A program made the position numbers and the translations under genes. Below are positions 29,603 to 40,372 of a DNA stretch of 64,000 bases, one piece after another; within the stretch, counting starts at the first letter, position 1, and each line of letters starts with the position of its first letter. The notes below the pieces were generated by a model that was given only the letters and a program-made list of their open reading frames with translations, was not told the origin of the DNA and did no database searches. Origin of the DNA: Chlorobium sp. (lineage in GTDB: Bacteria > Bacteroidota > Chlorobiia > Chlorobiales > Chlorobiaceae); NCBI GenBank assembly GCA_005862285.1, contig SZXW01000003.1, positions 62,001 through 126,000 of the forward strand, in the 5' to 3' direction.

Positions 29603-29732
29603 AGAGTTTTTCTGCCAGTTTTTTCAGGTGATTCTTCCTGCTTCACGTTTCAACGCATTGAAAAAAGTATTACCTTGACTTTCGCAAAGAGCCCGTACCT
29701 ATGCAACTCCAATAACTCACATTTATTCAGCC

Positions 29733-30116
29733 ATGCTTATTCCTGAAGACCTTCGTTATACCAGAGACCATGAATGGATCAAACTGCTTGAAGACGGCAG
29801 CACAGCCCTGGTCGGCATTACGGATTTTGCCCAGCATGAACTTGGGGACATAGTTTTCGTCGAACTGAAATCCGCCGGGACAAAGGTGAAGGATCACGAA
29901 GTTTTCGGTACGGTTGAAGCTGTTAAAACCGTAGCAGACCTTTTTGCTCCGGTTGCAGGGGAGATCATTGAACTGAATTCGCTTCTCGACAATGCCGAGA
30001 TCGTCAACCAGGACCCTTACAGCAACGGATGGCTTGTCAAAATGAAACTCGAAAATCCAGCATCTCTCGAGTCGCTTCTCGATGCTGCGGCCTATCATAA
30101 GCTTACCGGCGAGTAA
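29733..30116 (+). CDS. gcvH: Glycine cleavage system H protein
   Basis: Lipoyl carrier that shuttles the aminomethyl group between P, T and L proteins. The lipoylated Lys is in [21 protein letters not shown]. The N-terminal [32 protein letters not shown] and the C-terminal [16 protein letters not shown] are standard. 127 residues. It lies 28 nt before gcvPA and is probably cotranscribed with it. gcvT and gcvPB are not in this window. Confidence 0.96.
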   Translation: MLIPEDLRYTRDHEWIKLLEDGSTALVGITDFAQHELGDIVFVELKSAGTKVKDHEVFGTVEAVKTVADLFAPVAGEIIELNSLLDNAEIVNQDPYSNGWLVKMKLENPASLESLLDAAAYHKLTGE

Positions 30117-30144
30117 CATTTCATTCAATTACCACTTAGCAGTA

Positions 30145-31479
30145 ATGTCATTCATTGTCAACACCGCCGCTGAAAGAGAGGAGATGCTAAAAGCCATCGG
30201 AGCCGGTTCTTTCGATGAGCTCATCAGGGATATTCCCGAAGAGATCCGCCTGAAAAAACCGCTCGATCTGTTTCCTCCACTCGATGAGCCGAGAGTGCGC
30301 AAGCTGCTTGAATCCCTTGCATCGGCAAACAGGAGCACTTCAGATTACGTGAGCTTCCTCGGTGCAGGAGCCTACGATCATTTCATTCCGGCAGCAATCG
30401 GTACCATTGTTTCCAGAAGCGAATTCTATACCGCCTATACACCTTACCAGGCAGAAATATCACAGGGCACCCTGCAGGCGATTTACGAATACCAGAGCCT
30501 CATCTGCCGCCTCTACGGAATGGATGTCGCCAACGCTTCGATGTATGACGGGGCGACAGCCCTTGCCGAAGCGGTCCTGATGGCCATGAACATCACCGGC
30601 CGCCATCAGGTCGTGATTGCCGGAAAACTGCATCCGAACAATACCGCTGTTCTTAAAACCTACCTCGAGGCTGCCGGTCAGGAGGCTGTCGTGGAAAACA
30701 CGCTCGAAAAAGGTATAGGCAGCGTCGATACTCTCCGGGAGATTGTCAGCGGTTCTACCGCAGCAGTTGTGGTACAGCAGCCGAACTTCTACGGATGTAT
30801 TGAAGAGGTCGAGGCGATCGGAGCGATTGCCCGTGAAAAAGGCGCGCTGTTCATCGTATCGGCTGATCCTCTCTCACTTGGCGCGCTTGCGTCTCCCGGC
30901 AGCTACGGCGCAGACATTGCGGTCGGAGAGGGCCAGCCGCTCGGCAGTGCTCAGAGTTTCGGCGGCCCGTACCTCGGCATATTTTCGGTGAAGCAGGACT
31001 ATGTCCGCAAAATACCCGGAAGACTTGTCGGCATGACAAAAGACCGTGACGGAAAGGACGGGTTCATCCTTACCCTCCAGACCCGTGAGCAGCATATCAG
31101 GCGTGAAAAGGCTACCTCGAACATCTGCAGCAACCAGGCCCTGAATGCTCTTCAGGCCGCGGTTTACCTTTCGCTTCTCGGAAAGCAGGGTCTGCAGGAA
31201 GTCGCCTCTCAATCGGCAAGGAAAGCATATTACCTTGCACAGAAAATTGCCGGAATCCCGGGATTTTCGCTGAAGTTCAGCACGCAGTTTTTCCGGGAGT
31301 TCGTTGTGGAAACTCCGGTTGCCGCATCATCGATTATCGAGCGGATGCTTGAAAAACAGGTATTTGCCGGTTATGACCTTTCAGTGCATGGAGAAACCGG
31401 ATTGCTTGTCGCCGTGACTGAAAAGAGAACAAAAGAAGAGCTCGACAGTTTTGCTGACGCTCTCGCCGCTTTGCAGTGA
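30145..31479 (+). CDS. gcvPA: Glycine dehydrogenase (decarboxylating), subunit 1
   Basis: Alpha half of the split, PLP-dependent P protein, which decarboxylates glycine and loads the H protein. 444 residues starting [19 protein letters not shown], with SYDH-like [34 protein letters not shown] and [14 protein letters not shown], all usual in GcvPA. The ATG at 30145 is preferred; the longer in-frame start at 30082 would overlap gcvH. The PLP-binding lysine normally sits in the beta subunit, which is not encoded here. A strong terminator follows. Confidence 0.94.
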   Translation: MSFIVNTAAEREEMLKAIGAGSFDELIRDIPEEIRLKKPLDLFPPLDEPRVRKLLESLASANRSTSDYVSFLGAGAYDHFIPAAIGTIVSRSEFYTAYTPYQAEISQGTLQAIYEYQSLICRLYGMDVANASMYDGATALAEAVLMAMNITGRHQVVIAGKLHPNNTAVLKTYLEAAGQEAVVENTLEKGIGSVDTLREIVSGSTAAVVVQQPNFYGCIEEVEAIGAIAREKGALFIVSADPLSLGALASPGSYGADIAVGEGQPLGSAQSFGGPYLGIFSVKQDYVRKIPGRLVGMTKDRDGKDGFILTLQTREQHIRREKATSNICSNQALNALQAAVYLSLLGKQGLQEVASQSARKAYYLAQKIAGIPGFSLKFSTQFFREFVVETPVAASSIIERMLEKQVFAGYDLSVHGETGLLVAVTEKRTKEELDSFADALAALQ

Positions 31480-31528
31480 CAGGATGAAGCCTTGAATCGA
31501 GGGCTGCTGCTCAGAGGAAGATACTGGA

Positions 31529-31564
31529 AAAGAACCCACCCCGGCATGCCGGGGTGGGTTCTTT
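31529..31564. terminator. Bidirectional terminator between gcvPA and dapA
   Basis: A 36-bp perfect palindrome: AAAGAACCCACCCCGGCA and TGCCGGGGTGGGTTCTTT. T-runs occur on both strands (TTTCATTTT on plus, CTTTTCC on minus), separating convergent gcvPA and dapA. Confidence 0.9.
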
Positions 31565-31569
31565 CATTT

Positions 31570-32460
31570 TCAGATCAGGCCGAGCGCCTGGAGCTCGTTG
31601 TCGAGGATGACCTTGTTTTCAGAGGAAAGGGGCACAAGCGGCAGCCTGTAGATTTCCTTGATCATGCCCATGCGTGCAAGAGCGTATTTTACCGGCACAG
31701 GGTTGCTTTCAATGAAATTCAGCCTGAAAAGCTTTCTGCATGTGCGGTTTATCGATCGCGCTGTTTCGATATCTCCCGCAGCGAGCGCATCGACGAGCTG
31801 CTTTACACGGGCAGGTATCTGGTTCGCCGCTACTGAGATCACGCCGTCACCGCCCATGGCCATGAAGGGAAGAATCAGTGAATCCTCTCCGGTCAGTACG
31901 GAAAAATGTTCCGGCCGGTCTTCGAGCAGTTCCGCAATCTGGCTCATGTTTTCGGTCGCTTCCTTGACTGCCGCGATGTTTTTGAAATTTCTCGCGAGCT
32001 TCAGTATTGTCGAAGCGGCAACGTTGCATCCGGTCCTGCCCGGCACGTTGTAAATGATGATAGGAACGGAAACCGCTTCGGCTATATGCCTGTAATGCTG
32101 GTATATTCCTTCCTGCGAAGGTTTGTTGTAATACGGTGCAACTGAAAGAATGGCCGCAGCGCCGGCTTTTTCAGCGTTTATGGCAAGCTCGACGGCCTCG
32201 TTCGTTGCGTTTGTACCGGCACCGGCCGCAACCATGATTTTTCCTCCGGCTTCCTCCTTGACGGTACGGATGATTTCAAACTGTTCCTGTCCAGTCAGCG
32301 TCGGGGACTCTCCCGTCGTGCCGCATGGAATGATGATGTCGGTACCAGCCTCGATATGAAACTGTACCAGCTTTCTCAAAGATTCAGTATCAACAGTGCG
32401 GTCCTCGTTGAACGGGGTTACAAGCGCGACGGCTGAACCTGAAAGGTATCGTGTAGACAT
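31570..32460 (-). CDS. dapA: 4-hydroxy-tetrahydrodipicolinate synthase
   Basis: Condenses pyruvate and aspartate semialdehyde in the lysine/diaminopimelate pathway. TIM-barrel landmarks are [20 protein letters not shown], the Tyr of [14 protein letters not shown] and the Schiff-base Lys in [13 protein letters not shown]. 296 residues is normal. The start is ATG at 32458-32460. It stands alone on its strand; dapB, the next pathway enzyme, is at 36.6 kb on the other strand. Confidence 0.97.
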   Translation of the reverse strand: MSTRYLSGSAVALVTPFNEDRTVDTESLRKLVQFHIEAGTDIIIPCGTTGESPTLTGQEQFEIIRTVKEEAGGKIMVAAGAGTNATNEAVELAINAEKAGAAAILSVAPYYNKPSQEGIYQHYRHIAEAVSVPIIIYNVPGRTGCNVAASTILKLARNFKNIAAVKEATENMSQIAELLEDRPEHFSVLTGEDSLILPFMAMGGDGVISVAANQIPARVKQLVDALAAGDIETARSINRTCRKLFRLNFIESNPVPVKYALARMGMIKEIYRLPLVPLSSENKVILDNELQALGLI

Positions 32461-32634
32461 TCTTTCTTTTGCTTGTTGATGGTGACTGTCCGGTTCTCCT
32501 GTTTTCCGGTATCATATGCGGAAAGATACTGAAAGGAAGAGGATAAAATGAGAAATGATAACTGAAAAGGAAAATATTTTTTTTGTGGAATCGACGCAGG
32601 GATTTAAAGGTATGTCAGGAAAAACTGCCCTTCT

Positions 32635-34017
32635 TCAGAGCAGTATGCCGCCTAAAATCATTGATGCGACACTGAAATAGATAACGATTCCCGTTACGTC
32701 GACAAGGGTTGCAACAAAAGGTGCGGATGAAACTGCCGGATCGAGCCCCAGACGTTTCAGAAGAAGTGGCAGCATCGAACCGGACAAGGTCCCGAAAAGC
32801 ACGATACCGACAAGTGACAGGCCGATTGTCACAGCGATATAAGCCCATTGCATATTGAAATGGCCGAATATCATCGCCCAGGCTACTACCCGGACCATGC
32901 CGATCAGACCGAGAATGAATCCGAGGGCAAGTCCTGAAAGGATCTCGCGGCGCATGACTGCCCACCAGTCCATGATGGTTATTTCGCCGATGGAAAGCGA
33001 CCGAATGATGAGCGATGCCGCCTGTGATCCCGAGTTTCCTCCGCTTGACATGATAAGCGGGATGAAGGTTGCAAGCACGATCGCTTTTGCAAGTTCATCC
33101 TGGAAAAAAGCCATCGCGGTAGCGGTGAGCATTTCTCCAAGGAAAAGAATGACGAGCCAGACTGCACGTTTTTTTACAAGCTGATGTATCGGCAGGTCCA
33201 TATAGGGTTCTTCGAGGGCTTCGATACCGCCGAATTTCTGGATGACTTCCGTTTCCTCCTCTTCAGCGACGTCGAGCATATCGTCGATCGTCACGACACC
33301 GATCAGGTAGCCGTTTGAATCCACGACGGGAAGAGCGACCCTGTCATACCGTTTGAATGCGTCGAGCGCATCCTGCTGGTCCTGTGACGCGGTCAGTGTG
33401 ATAATTTTTTCATCTGATACGATTTCTTCGACCTTCTTGTCGGGTGAGGAAAGCAGCAGATCCCTTGCTGACAACTCTCCGGTAAGCTTTCCGGCGTCAT
33501 CGACGACATAGATCACATTGAGTGTTTCACTCTCATGGCCGTAAGTGCGGATATAATCGAGGACCTGGTTGAAATCCCAGTCTTTCTTGACGCTCAGAAA
33601 ATCGGGAGACATGAGCCTTCCGACGCTCTCTTCAGGATAGGCAAGAAGGGTTTTGGCAATCTTGAATTCCTTGAACGACAGGAGCTTCAGCAGTTCCTGG
33701 GAAACCGGTCCTGGCAGTTCCTCGAGCAGCGCCGTCCGGTCGTCTGCGGACATGCTGTTGAGGATCTGGCTGACATGCTTCTTGGTGAGTGCTTTCAGCA
33801 GGTTCTGCTGGGAATCGAAATCGAGGTATTCAAAGGTCTCGGTTGCGAGGTCTTTCGGTTGCAGCCTGAAAAGGATAGCCTGTTCGTCTTCCGGAAGGTC
33901 GGAGATGAGTTCAGCGAGATCGACAGGCAGCCAATCGTGAAAAATCCGCTGCAATGCGCTGAAGTTGCGCTTCTCGATCAGTTCCCTGATTTCCGGTAAC
34001 AGTGACGTTCCGATCAT
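32635..34017 (-). CDS. mgtE: Magnesium transporter MgtE
   Basis: Mg2+-gated Mg2+ channel of the inner membrane. The 460 residues show the order N domain (MgtE_N superhelix, about 1-130), two CBS domains ([19 protein letters not shown] and [20 protein letters not shown]) and a C-terminal five-helix pore with [24 protein letters not shown], the selectivity region. The start is ATG at 34015-34017. No Mg-responsive leader element was recognised in the short upstream region. Confidence 0.95.
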   Translation of the reverse strand: MIGTSLLPEIRELIEKRNFSALQRIFHDWLPVDLAELISDLPEDEQAILFRLQPKDLATETFEYLDFDSQQNLLKALTKKHVSQILNSMSADDRTALLEELPGPVSQELLKLLSFKEFKIAKTLLAYPEESVGRLMSPDFLSVKKDWDFNQVLDYIRTYGHESETLNVIYVVDDAGKLTGELSARDLLLSSPDKKVEEIVSDEKIITLTASQDQQDALDAFKRYDRVALPVVDSNGYLIGVVTIDDMLDVAEEEETEVIQKFGGIEALEEPYMDLPIHQLVKKRAVWLVILFLGEMLTATAMAFFQDELAKAIVLATFIPLIMSSGGNSGSQAASLIIRSLSIGEITIMDWWAVMRREILSGLALGFILGLIGMVRVVAWAMIFGHFNMQWAYIAVTIGLSLVGIVLFGTLSGSMLPLLLKRLGLDPAVSSAPFVATLVDVTGIVIYFSVASMILGGILL

Positions 34018-34118
34018 TGCGGAAAACAGTTAGTGAATAGTATACTTGACGTTCAACAGGTGCAGACTAAAAAAGAATTTTTTCGGGACTTTCCAATGCA
34101 TTATGAATTTTTTATGAA

Positions 34119-34709
34119 TTATGCCGTCCGTGTTTTCGATACGTGCGGATTTTCGATGATGAATTTGCGCCAGGGAAGTTCACGGCTTTTCGAAATACCG
34201 ATTCTGCGGCTCGTGCCGATAAGTCTGCCGGGTACGGGCGGGGCGTTTTCAAGAAAAAATTCATCACCGAAAAGGTTCTCTCCGTTGCATGCGCTTTCTA
34301 TTGCAAGTGCCCGGGTAAGTTTTCCGGGACCGCTCATCAGGCTGGTCAGCTTTTCCATTCCTCTCTGCCGCTGCATGACAGACAAGCCTTCAAGCGGTTC
34401 CATGGCACGGATCAATACGGCGCCTGCCGTGTTTTCAGGTTCACTGACTATGTTGAGCATGTAGTGGTTCCCATAGGTAAAGTACACATAGATTGTTCCG
34501 GGTGACTGGAACATCGCCTGGTTCCTTCTCGTTTTTCCTTTCCATGCATGGCACGCCTCGTCATTTTCCGCAAGGTATGCTTCCGTTTCGACAATTCTTC
34601 CTTTCAGAACGACATTTCCCGGCAGCCTTCGGACGAAGATTTTTCCGAGAAGTTTTTCGGCCGGTGCAAGTGTAGGAATTTCATAGAATTGCCTTGGGAG
34701 CCGTTCCAT
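34119..34709 (-). CDS. 3-methyladenine DNA glycosylase (AAG/MPG family)
   Basis: Base-excision repair enzyme that removes alkylated purines. The 196-residue protein has [15 protein letters not shown], the catalytic Glu region [19 protein letters not shown], and the strand [22 protein letters not shown] containing the Tyr residue that intercalates into DNA. The C-terminal [11 protein letters not shown] is also typical. The start is ATG at 34707-34709, divergent from parA. Confidence 0.93.
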   Translation of the reverse strand: MERLPRQFYEIPTLAPAEKLLGKIFVRRLPGNVVLKGRIVETEAYLAENDEACHAWKGKTRRNQAMFQSPGTIYVYFTYGNHYMLNIVSEPENTAGAVLIRAMEPLEGLSVMQRQRGMEKLTSLMSGPGKLTRALAIESACNGENLFGDEFFLENAPPVPGRLIGTSRRIGISKSRELPWRKFIIENPHVSKTRTA

Positions 34710-34735
34710 TGACTGCGATTAATATTTGGAAATAT

Positions 34736-34763
34736 TTGTAATAGTTTTCTTATGTATTATAAT
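34736..34763 (+). promoter_or_regulatory. Probable sigma-70-type promoter of parAB
   Basis: TTGTAA (34736-34741), a 16-nt spacer and TATAAT (34758-34763), about 50 nt upstream of the parA ATG, in the divergent region with the glycosylase gene. This is consensus matching by eye only. Confidence 0.45.
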
Positions 34764-34814
34764 GTAACAAGTCATGACGGAACTTCAACTGCTGTTAATT
34801 TCCCTGTTTAATAC

Positions 34815-35612
34815 ATGGGCAGAGTCATTGCGATTGCAAATCAGAAGGGGGGAGTCGGAAAGACGACCACTTCTGTGAATATAGCGGCCTCTATTGCTAT
34901 TTCTGAGTTCAAAACATTGCTCATAGATATCGATCCCCAGGCAAATGCCACTTCCGGCTTCGGTATCGAAACCGGTGACGAGATCGACAATACCTTTTAT
35001 CAGGTTATGGTAAAAGGCGGAAACATAGAAGATGCCATAAAATCGACCAGCCTCGAATATCTCGATGTCCTCCCCTCGAATGTTAATCTTGTCGGCATGG
35101 AGGTTGAACTGGTGAACATGCGGGAACGCGAGTACGTCATGCAGAAAGCCCTCAAGGATGTCAGGTCCCGTTATGACTATGTTATTATCGATTGTCCGCC
35201 GTCGCTGGGACTGATCACACTGAATTCGCTTACTGCCGCCGATTCCGTTCTGATCCCGGTTCAGGCTGAATATTATGCGCTCGAGGGACTCGGGAAATTG
35301 CTCAATACCATCAGTATCGTTCGGAAACATCTCAATCCGAAACTCGAAATAGAAGGTGTTCTTGTTACCATGTACGATGCAAGGCTCCGTCTTGCAACGC
35401 AGGTTGCCGAAGAAGTCAGGAAGTTTTTCAAGGACAAGGTTTACAGAACGTATATTCGCAGGAATGTCCGGCTTTCCGAAGCGCCGAGCCATGGAAAACC
35501 CGCCCTGCTTTACGATGCGCAGAGCCTTGGTTCCAAGGACTATCTCGATCTTGCCCAGGAGATTTTCGAAAGGGACGGCAACATAAACAAATTTAAAGTA
35601 CGTCAGCATTAA
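34815..35612 (+). CDS. parA: Chromosome partitioning ATPase ParA (Soj)
   Basis: Walker-type ATPase that moves ParB-bound origin regions along the nucleoid. The deviant Walker A is seen in [20 protein letters not shown], with [16 protein letters not shown] (A' box) and [16 protein letters not shown] (Walker B). 265 residues without an N-terminal regulatory HTH, so chromosomal type. It is followed 24 nt later by parB, with which it forms an operon. Confidence 0.95.
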   Translation: MGRVIAIANQKGGVGKTTTSVNIAASIAISEFKTLLIDIDPQANATSGFGIETGDEIDNTFYQVMVKGGNIEDAIKSTSLEYLDVLPSNVNLVGMEVELVNMREREYVMQKALKDVRSRYDYVIIDCPPSLGLITLNSLTAADSVLIPVQAEYYALEGLGKLLNTISIVRKHLNPKLEIEGVLVTMYDARLRLATQVAEEVRKFFKDKVYRTYIRRNVRLSEAPSHGKPALLYDAQSLGSKDYLDLAQEIFERDGNINKFKVRQH

Positions 35613-35636
35613 CTGAATGGCAAGACGGTGGGCGAT

Positions 35637-36524
35637 ATGGCAAAAAAAGCGTTAGGAAGAGGTCTAAAGGCACTTATTCCGGATGAAGGGTTTGTTTCCG
35701 TCTCCAAAGAAGAGGAACAGGAACCTGCTCATGACGGTACGATAGGCAGTCTTTCGATTGAAAAGATACGTGTCAACCCTTTTCAGCCCCGCAAGGAATT
35801 CGATGAAACCGCACTTCAGGAGCTAAAGAACTCCATCATTGAAAACGGTGTGATCCAGCCGGTAACGGTATGCAGGGACGGGGAGGGCTACCAGCTCATC
35901 AGCGGCGAGCGCCGTCTGAGGGCGGTCAAGCAGGCCGGGTTCAAGTTCATTCCCGCTTATGTGATTGAAGCCCCTGACGATTCGAGCAAGCTCGAACTTG
36001 CTCTCATCGAAAATATTCAGAGGGAGGACCTCAATGCCATCGAAATTGCCCTTGCCCTGAAGAGCCTTACGACCAAATGTCGTCTCACGCAGGACGAGGT
36101 CGCTCAGAAAGTCGGGAAAAACCGTTCGACCGTCAGCAATTTTCTCAGGCTCCTCAAACTGCCTTCCCAGGTGCAGCAGAGTATCCGCAACCGCGAAATT
36201 TCATCCGGCCATGCGCGTGCGCTTGTCAATCTTCCCGGTGAACAGCAGCAGCTGAAAGTATGGAAACAGATCCTTGCCCGTCAGCTTTCCGTCCGCCAGA
36301 CAGAGGCCCTTGTCAATCATATGTTCAAGGAGCAGCCGAAACTTCTGCAGGGAGTTTCGGAGAACCGTTCGACCCATGTTGTGCAACTGGAATCAAGGCT
36401 TCGGGACAGGCTTGCAACGAAGGTACGCATTCTCGAAAAGAAAGGCGGAAAAGGCGAAATTCACATCCTGTATTTTTCTAACGATGATCTTGACAGGCTC
36501 CTCGATATCATCAATCACGAATAA
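35637..36524 (+). CDS. parB: Chromosome partitioning protein ParB (Spo0J)
   Basis: CTP-dependent parS-binding clamp. 295 residues: N-terminal KALGRGLKALIPD, the ParB/Srx nuclease-like domain with INPFQPRKEFDE-type sequence (IRVNPFQPRKEFDE) and GERRLRAVKQAG (CTP-binding), an HTH region (TQDEVAQKVGKNRSTVSNFLRLL) and a C-terminal dimerisation segment. The start at 35637 matches homologs; GTG at 35628 is also in frame. No clear parS (consensus TGTTTCACGTGAAACA) was found in the window. Confidence 0.95.
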   Translation: MAKKALGRGLKALIPDEGFVSVSKEEEQEPAHDGTIGSLSIEKIRVNPFQPRKEFDETALQELKNSIIENGVIQPVTVCRDGEGYQLISGERRLRAVKQAGFKFIPAYVIEAPDDSSKLELALIENIQREDLNAIEIALALKSLTTKCRLTQDEVAQKVGKNRSTVSNFLRLLKLPSQVQQSIRNREISSGHARALVNLPGEQQQLKVWKQILARQLSVRQTEALVNHMFKEQPKLLQGVSENRSTHVVQLESRLRDRLATKVRILEKKGGKGEIHILYFSNDDLDRLLDIINHE

Positions 36525-36529
36525 TTGGT

Positions 36530-36549
36530 CCGGTTCAACCGGTTTTTTT
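36530..36549 (+). terminator. Possible weak terminator after parB
   Basis: CCGG, a TTCAA loop and CCGG are followed by T7. The stem is only 4 bp, so termination may be partial and dapB could be read through from parAB. Confidence 0.35.
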
Positions 36550-36578
36550 AAAAGAAACAGTTTATTGAAGCATTTGTT

Positions 36579-37325
36579 ATGAAGTTCACTCTTGTAGGAA
36601 ACGGCAGAATGGGCCGGCAGGTTGACTCGGTTGTCGGGCAATCAGGCATCCATGAAGTTGCTGCCGTGCTCGATGTCGATACCCTGATCACTCCCGAATC
36701 TTTTCAGGGCAGCGATGCAATCATAGATTTCACAGTTCGTGACGCTTTTCTCGCCAACCTTCCTGCCATACTTGCTTCCGGTGTTCCTGTCGTGGTCGGA
36801 ACGACCGGCTGGGATGATGTCCGGGAAGAGGTCGTGAGTCGGGTCAAGGCAGCGGGCGCATCCCTGTTGTATTCGGCAAATTTTTCACTCGGCGTTAATA
36901 TTTTTCTGCGTACTGTGCGCGAAGCGGCACGGCTGATCTCGCCGTTTGAACAGTTCGATATCGCTTTTGCCGAACAGCACCATACAGGCAAGGCCGATTT
37001 TCCCAGCGGCACGGCGCTCAGGGCGGCAGATATGATACTTTCGGCAAACAGCCGGAAGAAAACAATCACGGCACAGCTTTCACCAGACCGTAAACTTGCT
37101 CCCGAAGAACTGCAGGTAGCAGCGATAAGGCTCGGCAGCGTTTTCGGAAAGCATTCGGCCTTCATCGATTCGGAATCGGACGAAATCATGATATCGCATA
37201 CGGCAAAGAACCGTTCCGGCTTTGCCTTGGGAGCTGTCGAGGCGGCGGCATGGCTTGCCGGGCGACATAAAACCGCTCCGGGATTTTATACAATGGACGA
37301 TTTTCTGAACGAAAGGTTTTCCTGA
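36579..37325 (+). CDS. dapB: 4-hydroxy-tetrahydrodipicolinate reductase
   Basis: NAD(P)H-dependent second committed step of lysine/DAP synthesis. The Rossmann start is [15 protein letters not shown]. The catalytic region [20 protein letters not shown] carries the catalytic His and the Lys of the KxDxPSGTA motif. VVGTTGWDD is the usual mid-protein block. 248 residues. It is followed 6 nt later by a membrane-protein gene. Confidence 0.96.
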   Translation: MKFTLVGNGRMGRQVDSVVGQSGIHEVAAVLDVDTLITPESFQGSDAIIDFTVRDAFLANLPAILASGVPVVVGTTGWDDVREEVVSRVKAAGASLLYSANFSLGVNIFLRTVREAARLISPFEQFDIAFAEQHHTGKADFPSGTALRAADMILSANSRKKTITAQLSPDRKLAPEELQVAAIRLGSVFGKHSAFIDSESDEIMISHTAKNRSGFALGAVEAAAWLAGRHKTAPGFYTMDDFLNERFS

Positions 37326-37331
37326 GGAGTT

Positions 37332-37877
37332 ATGGCTGTCGATAAACCGGAACAATCTGTTCTGCCATCCGAGGGAAGGTTGAATGCTGTGCTGACAGGA
37401 GCTTTTATCATATTGCTTACTACGACGGTACCTTATCTCACTATCCTGAATATCTTCCTTTTTTCAGGCATTTTCCTTGCCGGAGCGTTTGCGCTCAATC
37501 GCACCATCCTGCGTTTCCAGGTAAGGCTCTCTTACAGTGAGGCCTACTTTGTGGGTTGCCTGGCTGGTCTCGCCGGCGGAGCGCTTTCCGAGATCGCCGG
37601 TTATATCTGTATGCAATATTTCAATTATAGACCGGGTACGGAGAGCTTTTCCCTTGTTATCGACTGGATGATCGGGATGGCGAAAGGAAAACCGGAGCTG
37701 CAGGAGCAGGTTCAGCAGCTTGTCGAAGCTGAAAAGCTTGCCATTGCGCCGCTCAAGCTGAGCTTCACGGATCTTCTGATCAATATGGGCGTATCAGGTG
37801 TCATGTACGGTCTTATCGCGGGTATCGGAGGAGTTTTTGCGGTATTCCGTCTGAAACGGAAGGCTGCAAGGGGTTAA
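37332..37877 (+). CDS. Hypothetical membrane protein (DUF4199-like)
   Basis: 181 residues with four likely membrane helices: around 20-40 (VLTGAFIILLTTTVPYLTIL), 43-58, 72-92 (YFVGCLAGLAGGALSEIAGYI) and 149-172 (MGVSGVMYGLIAGIGGVFAVF). Between helices 3 and 4 is a charged, Gln/Glu-rich loop (GKPELQEQVQQLVEAEKL). The layout recalls DUF4199 proteins of Bacteroidota/Chlorobiota, but this is from memory. Translation is probably coupled to dapB. No function is assigned. Confidence 0.65.
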   Translation: MAVDKPEQSVLPSEGRLNAVLTGAFIILLTTTVPYLTILNIFLFSGIFLAGAFALNRTILRFQVRLSYSEAYFVGCLAGLAGGALSEIAGYICMQYFNYRPGTESFSLVIDWMIGMAKGKPELQEQVQQLVEAEKLAIAPLKLSFTDLLINMGVSGVMYGLIAGIGGVFAVFRLKRKAARG

Positions 37878-37889
37878 TGATTGCTTTTT

Positions 37890-39311
37890 TTACAGCTCCA
37901 TAGCGAGTCTGCTGTAGTGCTGCCTGTCGGTTTTCTGGGAACCGGGTAGCACTTTCCACTCCGTTACATGGAAATATTTTGCCGGAGTTTTCAGGCTGCC
38001 GAGCAGTGAACGCAAGGCCTGATCGATTTCACGTTCATCAGGCCGGTTTTCAGAACATGTCCTGATAAATGCCGCCGGCCGTTTTCCGTATTCCCTGTCA
38101 GGGATCGGCACCACAAGCGCTTCAAGGATGCCGCCGACCGTCATGAGGGCTTTTTCGATCTCTTCCGGATGGATGTTTTCGCCTCCGGATATGAACATAT
38201 TGTCTTTTCTTCCCAGTACCGTTACCTTGCCATCGTCGTCGATATGTCCGATATCATTGGTATGGAACCATCCTTCACTGTCGGTTTCCCGGCTGATGGT
38301 GCCATTGTTCAGATAACCGGAAAAAAGGCATTTTCCCCTGACCAGAAGCTCCCCCTCTTCCGAAACGGTCATTTCCCTGTAGGGCAGCACTTTGCCGCTG
38401 TCCTGCATCAGGCCGTTTATCGGTGCCGGTGTGGTTGCGATCTGAGATCCCATCTCGGTTGAACCGTAGCTGAGGTACACCGGAATCCGGTTTTTCACCG
38501 CATCCTCTATAAGCGATTTCGGTGCCGGACTGCCCCCGAGCAGAACCGCTTTCATCGAACGGAGAATGGCCGCGGTTTTCATGTCTGCGAGCAGGCGGAA
38601 CAGTTGCGTCGGCACCAGCGAAACATGGGTGATCGGGAACTGTTCCAGCAGCGTTGCGAGCTGGTCATCTGGATTGCCCAGAGCCATGGATGCGCCGGAT
38701 ACCAGTGACCGGAACAGGATGGCATATCCGCCGACATGGTAAAACGGCAGTGAAAGAAGCCAGCAGTCTCCCTGACCGAAGGGAATGTTTTCGTTTGAAC
38801 CGAGTGCGTTGAACCAGTGGTTCGCGAAGCTGTGAACCGCAGCTTTTGCCGATCCGGTGCTCGCCGAAGTATGGATGATCGATACAGGCCGGTCCATATC
38901 CGCCGGAACTGTAAAGGTTTCCGGGAGATCAAGGGTTCCGGCCTCATCAAGAACCGAGGCTATTTTCGCTACGCAGGCATTCTTTACCGAAACCGGTTTA
39001 TCAATGCCGGTGAGGATCAGCCGGGGATTGAGCTTTTCAAGGGTGCTGGTTATGAGCCGGTCGGGAAACCTGCAATTGAGCGGTGCAGCGATCATTCCTG
39101 CTTTCAGGAGGCCGAGCAACATCATCGCCATTTCTGCGGTATTGGGTGAAACGAGAGCGACGATATCGCCAGGGAGCAGGCCTTGACGGGCAAGAGTGAT
39201 TGCGATGCGTGACGACAGAAGATCACACGCTTCGAATGACAGGATCTGTTCCGTTGTCCGCAATGCAGGCAGGTCTCCGAAACATTGTGCAGCCTGCCCT
39301 ACAAGGTCCAT
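37890..39311 (-). CDS. menE: o-Succinylbenzoate--CoA ligase
   Basis: ANL-family adenylating enzyme that activates o-succinylbenzoate in menaquinone synthesis. The P-loop is IIHTSASTGSAKAAVHS, with YGSTEMGSQIATTPAP (A5) and GWFHTNDIGHIDDDGKVTVLGRKDNMFISGGENIHPEEIEKAL in the hinge/C-domain. 473 residues. The final A10 region contains PGSQKTDRQHYSRL, where the catalytic Lys would be expected as GK: here it reads SQKTDR, so Lys is kept. The substrate is assigned mostly from its place at the end of menH-menB-menC-menE. It overlaps menC by 13 bp. Confidence 0.92.
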   Translation of the reverse strand: MDLVGQAAQCFGDLPALRTTEQILSFEACDLLSSRIAITLARQGLLPGDIVALVSPNTAEMAMMLLGLLKAGMIAAPLNCRFPDRLITSTLEKLNPRLILTGIDKPVSVKNACVAKIASVLDEAGTLDLPETFTVPADMDRPVSIIHTSASTGSAKAAVHSFANHWFNALGSNENIPFGQGDCWLLSLPFYHVGGYAILFRSLVSGASMALGNPDDQLATLLEQFPITHVSLVPTQLFRLLADMKTAAILRSMKAVLLGGSPAPKSLIEDAVKNRIPVYLSYGSTEMGSQIATTPAPINGLMQDSGKVLPYREMTVSEEGELLVRGKCLFSGYLNNGTISRETDSEGWFHTNDIGHIDDDGKVTVLGRKDNMFISGGENIHPEEIEKALMTVGGILEALVVPIPDREYGKRPAAFIRTCSENRPDEREIDQALRSLLGSLKTPAKYFHVTEWKVLPGSQKTDRQHYSRLAMEL

Positions 39312-40372
39312 ATCGAGGCAAGTTTGAGGGCGCGGCGATTGATCCTCTGTCCATTCAGGTAGGTTTTCCGGGTATCGATCATGCTGCTGTCGCTTCCGAA
39401 TGGTGATTCAAGAAGGTCATGTTCGAGGTAACGGAAAGTATCGAGGCCGCAAGCAACGGGTGTTCGGGAACTTGAAGCCGCAAGCCATGCATAAACGCAG
39501 AGGCTTATCCCGCTTTCAAATGCCGAACTGAATACTGCCTGCAGACCGTTCTTTTCGGCATGTCGGACAAGGTCAAGAGATGCCGAGATACCTCCGAGCC
39601 GGTTTGGTTTCAGGACCAGTGCACGCAGGGCTTCAGACGGGATGGAATAAAGCAGTTCCGGTCGTTGCCAGAGGGTTTCGTCAAGTGCTGATTTGATTGC
39701 CGTTCGTGCATGGAATTCCCCGATACCGGAAGCATCCTGCAGAGGCTCTTCAATATAGGAGACGCTGTCTTCAGGTATCCTTCGCGCGAAAGCCAGAGCT
39801 TCATCGAATGAAAAAGACTGGTTGGCATCAAGACGCAGCTCGATCTGACCTCCGAACCTGCGATGCAGTATGCCGATACTTTCAAGGGCATTGATGGTGT
39901 TTCCGGAAGCAACTTTCAGCTTGAAAACACGGTAGCCGAGCTCGAACAGTTTTTCCGCTTTTTGCACTATCGAATCCGGGTCTCCGAAAAGCAGTGCATT
40001 GAGCGGCAAGTATTCCAGTGCCTCTGTTTCAGGAAAAATGGACGGAGGATTTCCCGATACCGCTGCTTGGTAGTTGAGCAGTGCAATTTCAATTCCGGTT
40101 CGGACAGAGGGGAACAGGCCCTCAGGGAGCGGACCGGAAAAGGTATATTCGTGCCGGGAAAGCAGATCGAAAAGCTGCGCTTCGGCAGCGGAAAGCGTCT
40201 CCCGGTGAAGGCCAGGAAGCGGTGCTATTTCACCGTATGCGGTAACATCTCCTTCCCGGCTTTTCAAAGCGAGGACAATACCTTCCCTTTGCCGAAGCCG
40301 GTGGCCTTTCACTGACACCGGTTCGGTAAGGGGGATGGTATACCGGTAAAGAAGTACGTGAGAAACGTTCAA
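39299..40372 (-). CDS. menC: o-Succinylbenzoate synthase
   Basis: Enolase-superfamily dehydratase that makes o-succinylbenzoate from SHCHC. The catalytic Lys lies in FKLKVASG, and the metal ligands in [17 protein letters not shown] and SALDETL, followed by LKPNRLGG. 357 residues. The start is TTG at 40370-40372, overlapping the menB stop as TTGA, so it is translationally coupled. No ATG lies near. Confidence 0.93.
   Translation of the reverse strand: MNVSHVLLYRYTIPLTEPVSVKGHRLRQREGIVLALKSREGDVTAYGEIAPLPGLHRETLSAAEAQLFDLLSRHEYTFSGPLPEGLFPSVRTGIEIALLNYQAAVSGNPPSIFPETEALEYLPLNALLFGDPDSIVQKAEKLFELGYRVFKLKVASGNTINALESIGILHRRFGGQIELRLDANQSFSFDEALAFARRIPEDSVSYIEEPLQDASGIGEFHARTAIKSALDETLWQRPELLYSIPSEALRALVLKPNRLGGISASLDLVRHAEKNGLQAVFSSAFESGISLCVYAWLAASSSRTPVACGLDTFRYLEHDLLESPFGSDSSMIDTRKTYLNGQRINRRALKLASIWTL

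Noticed and set aside
29603-29732. Glycine riboswitch upstream of gcvH
   Set aside because: The 130-bp leader lacks the conserved glycine-aptamer core; nothing riboswitch-like was recognised.
34785-35609. Open frame on the minus strand opposite parA
   Set aside because: parA has all ParA motifs and a promoter; the opposing frame is a shadow.
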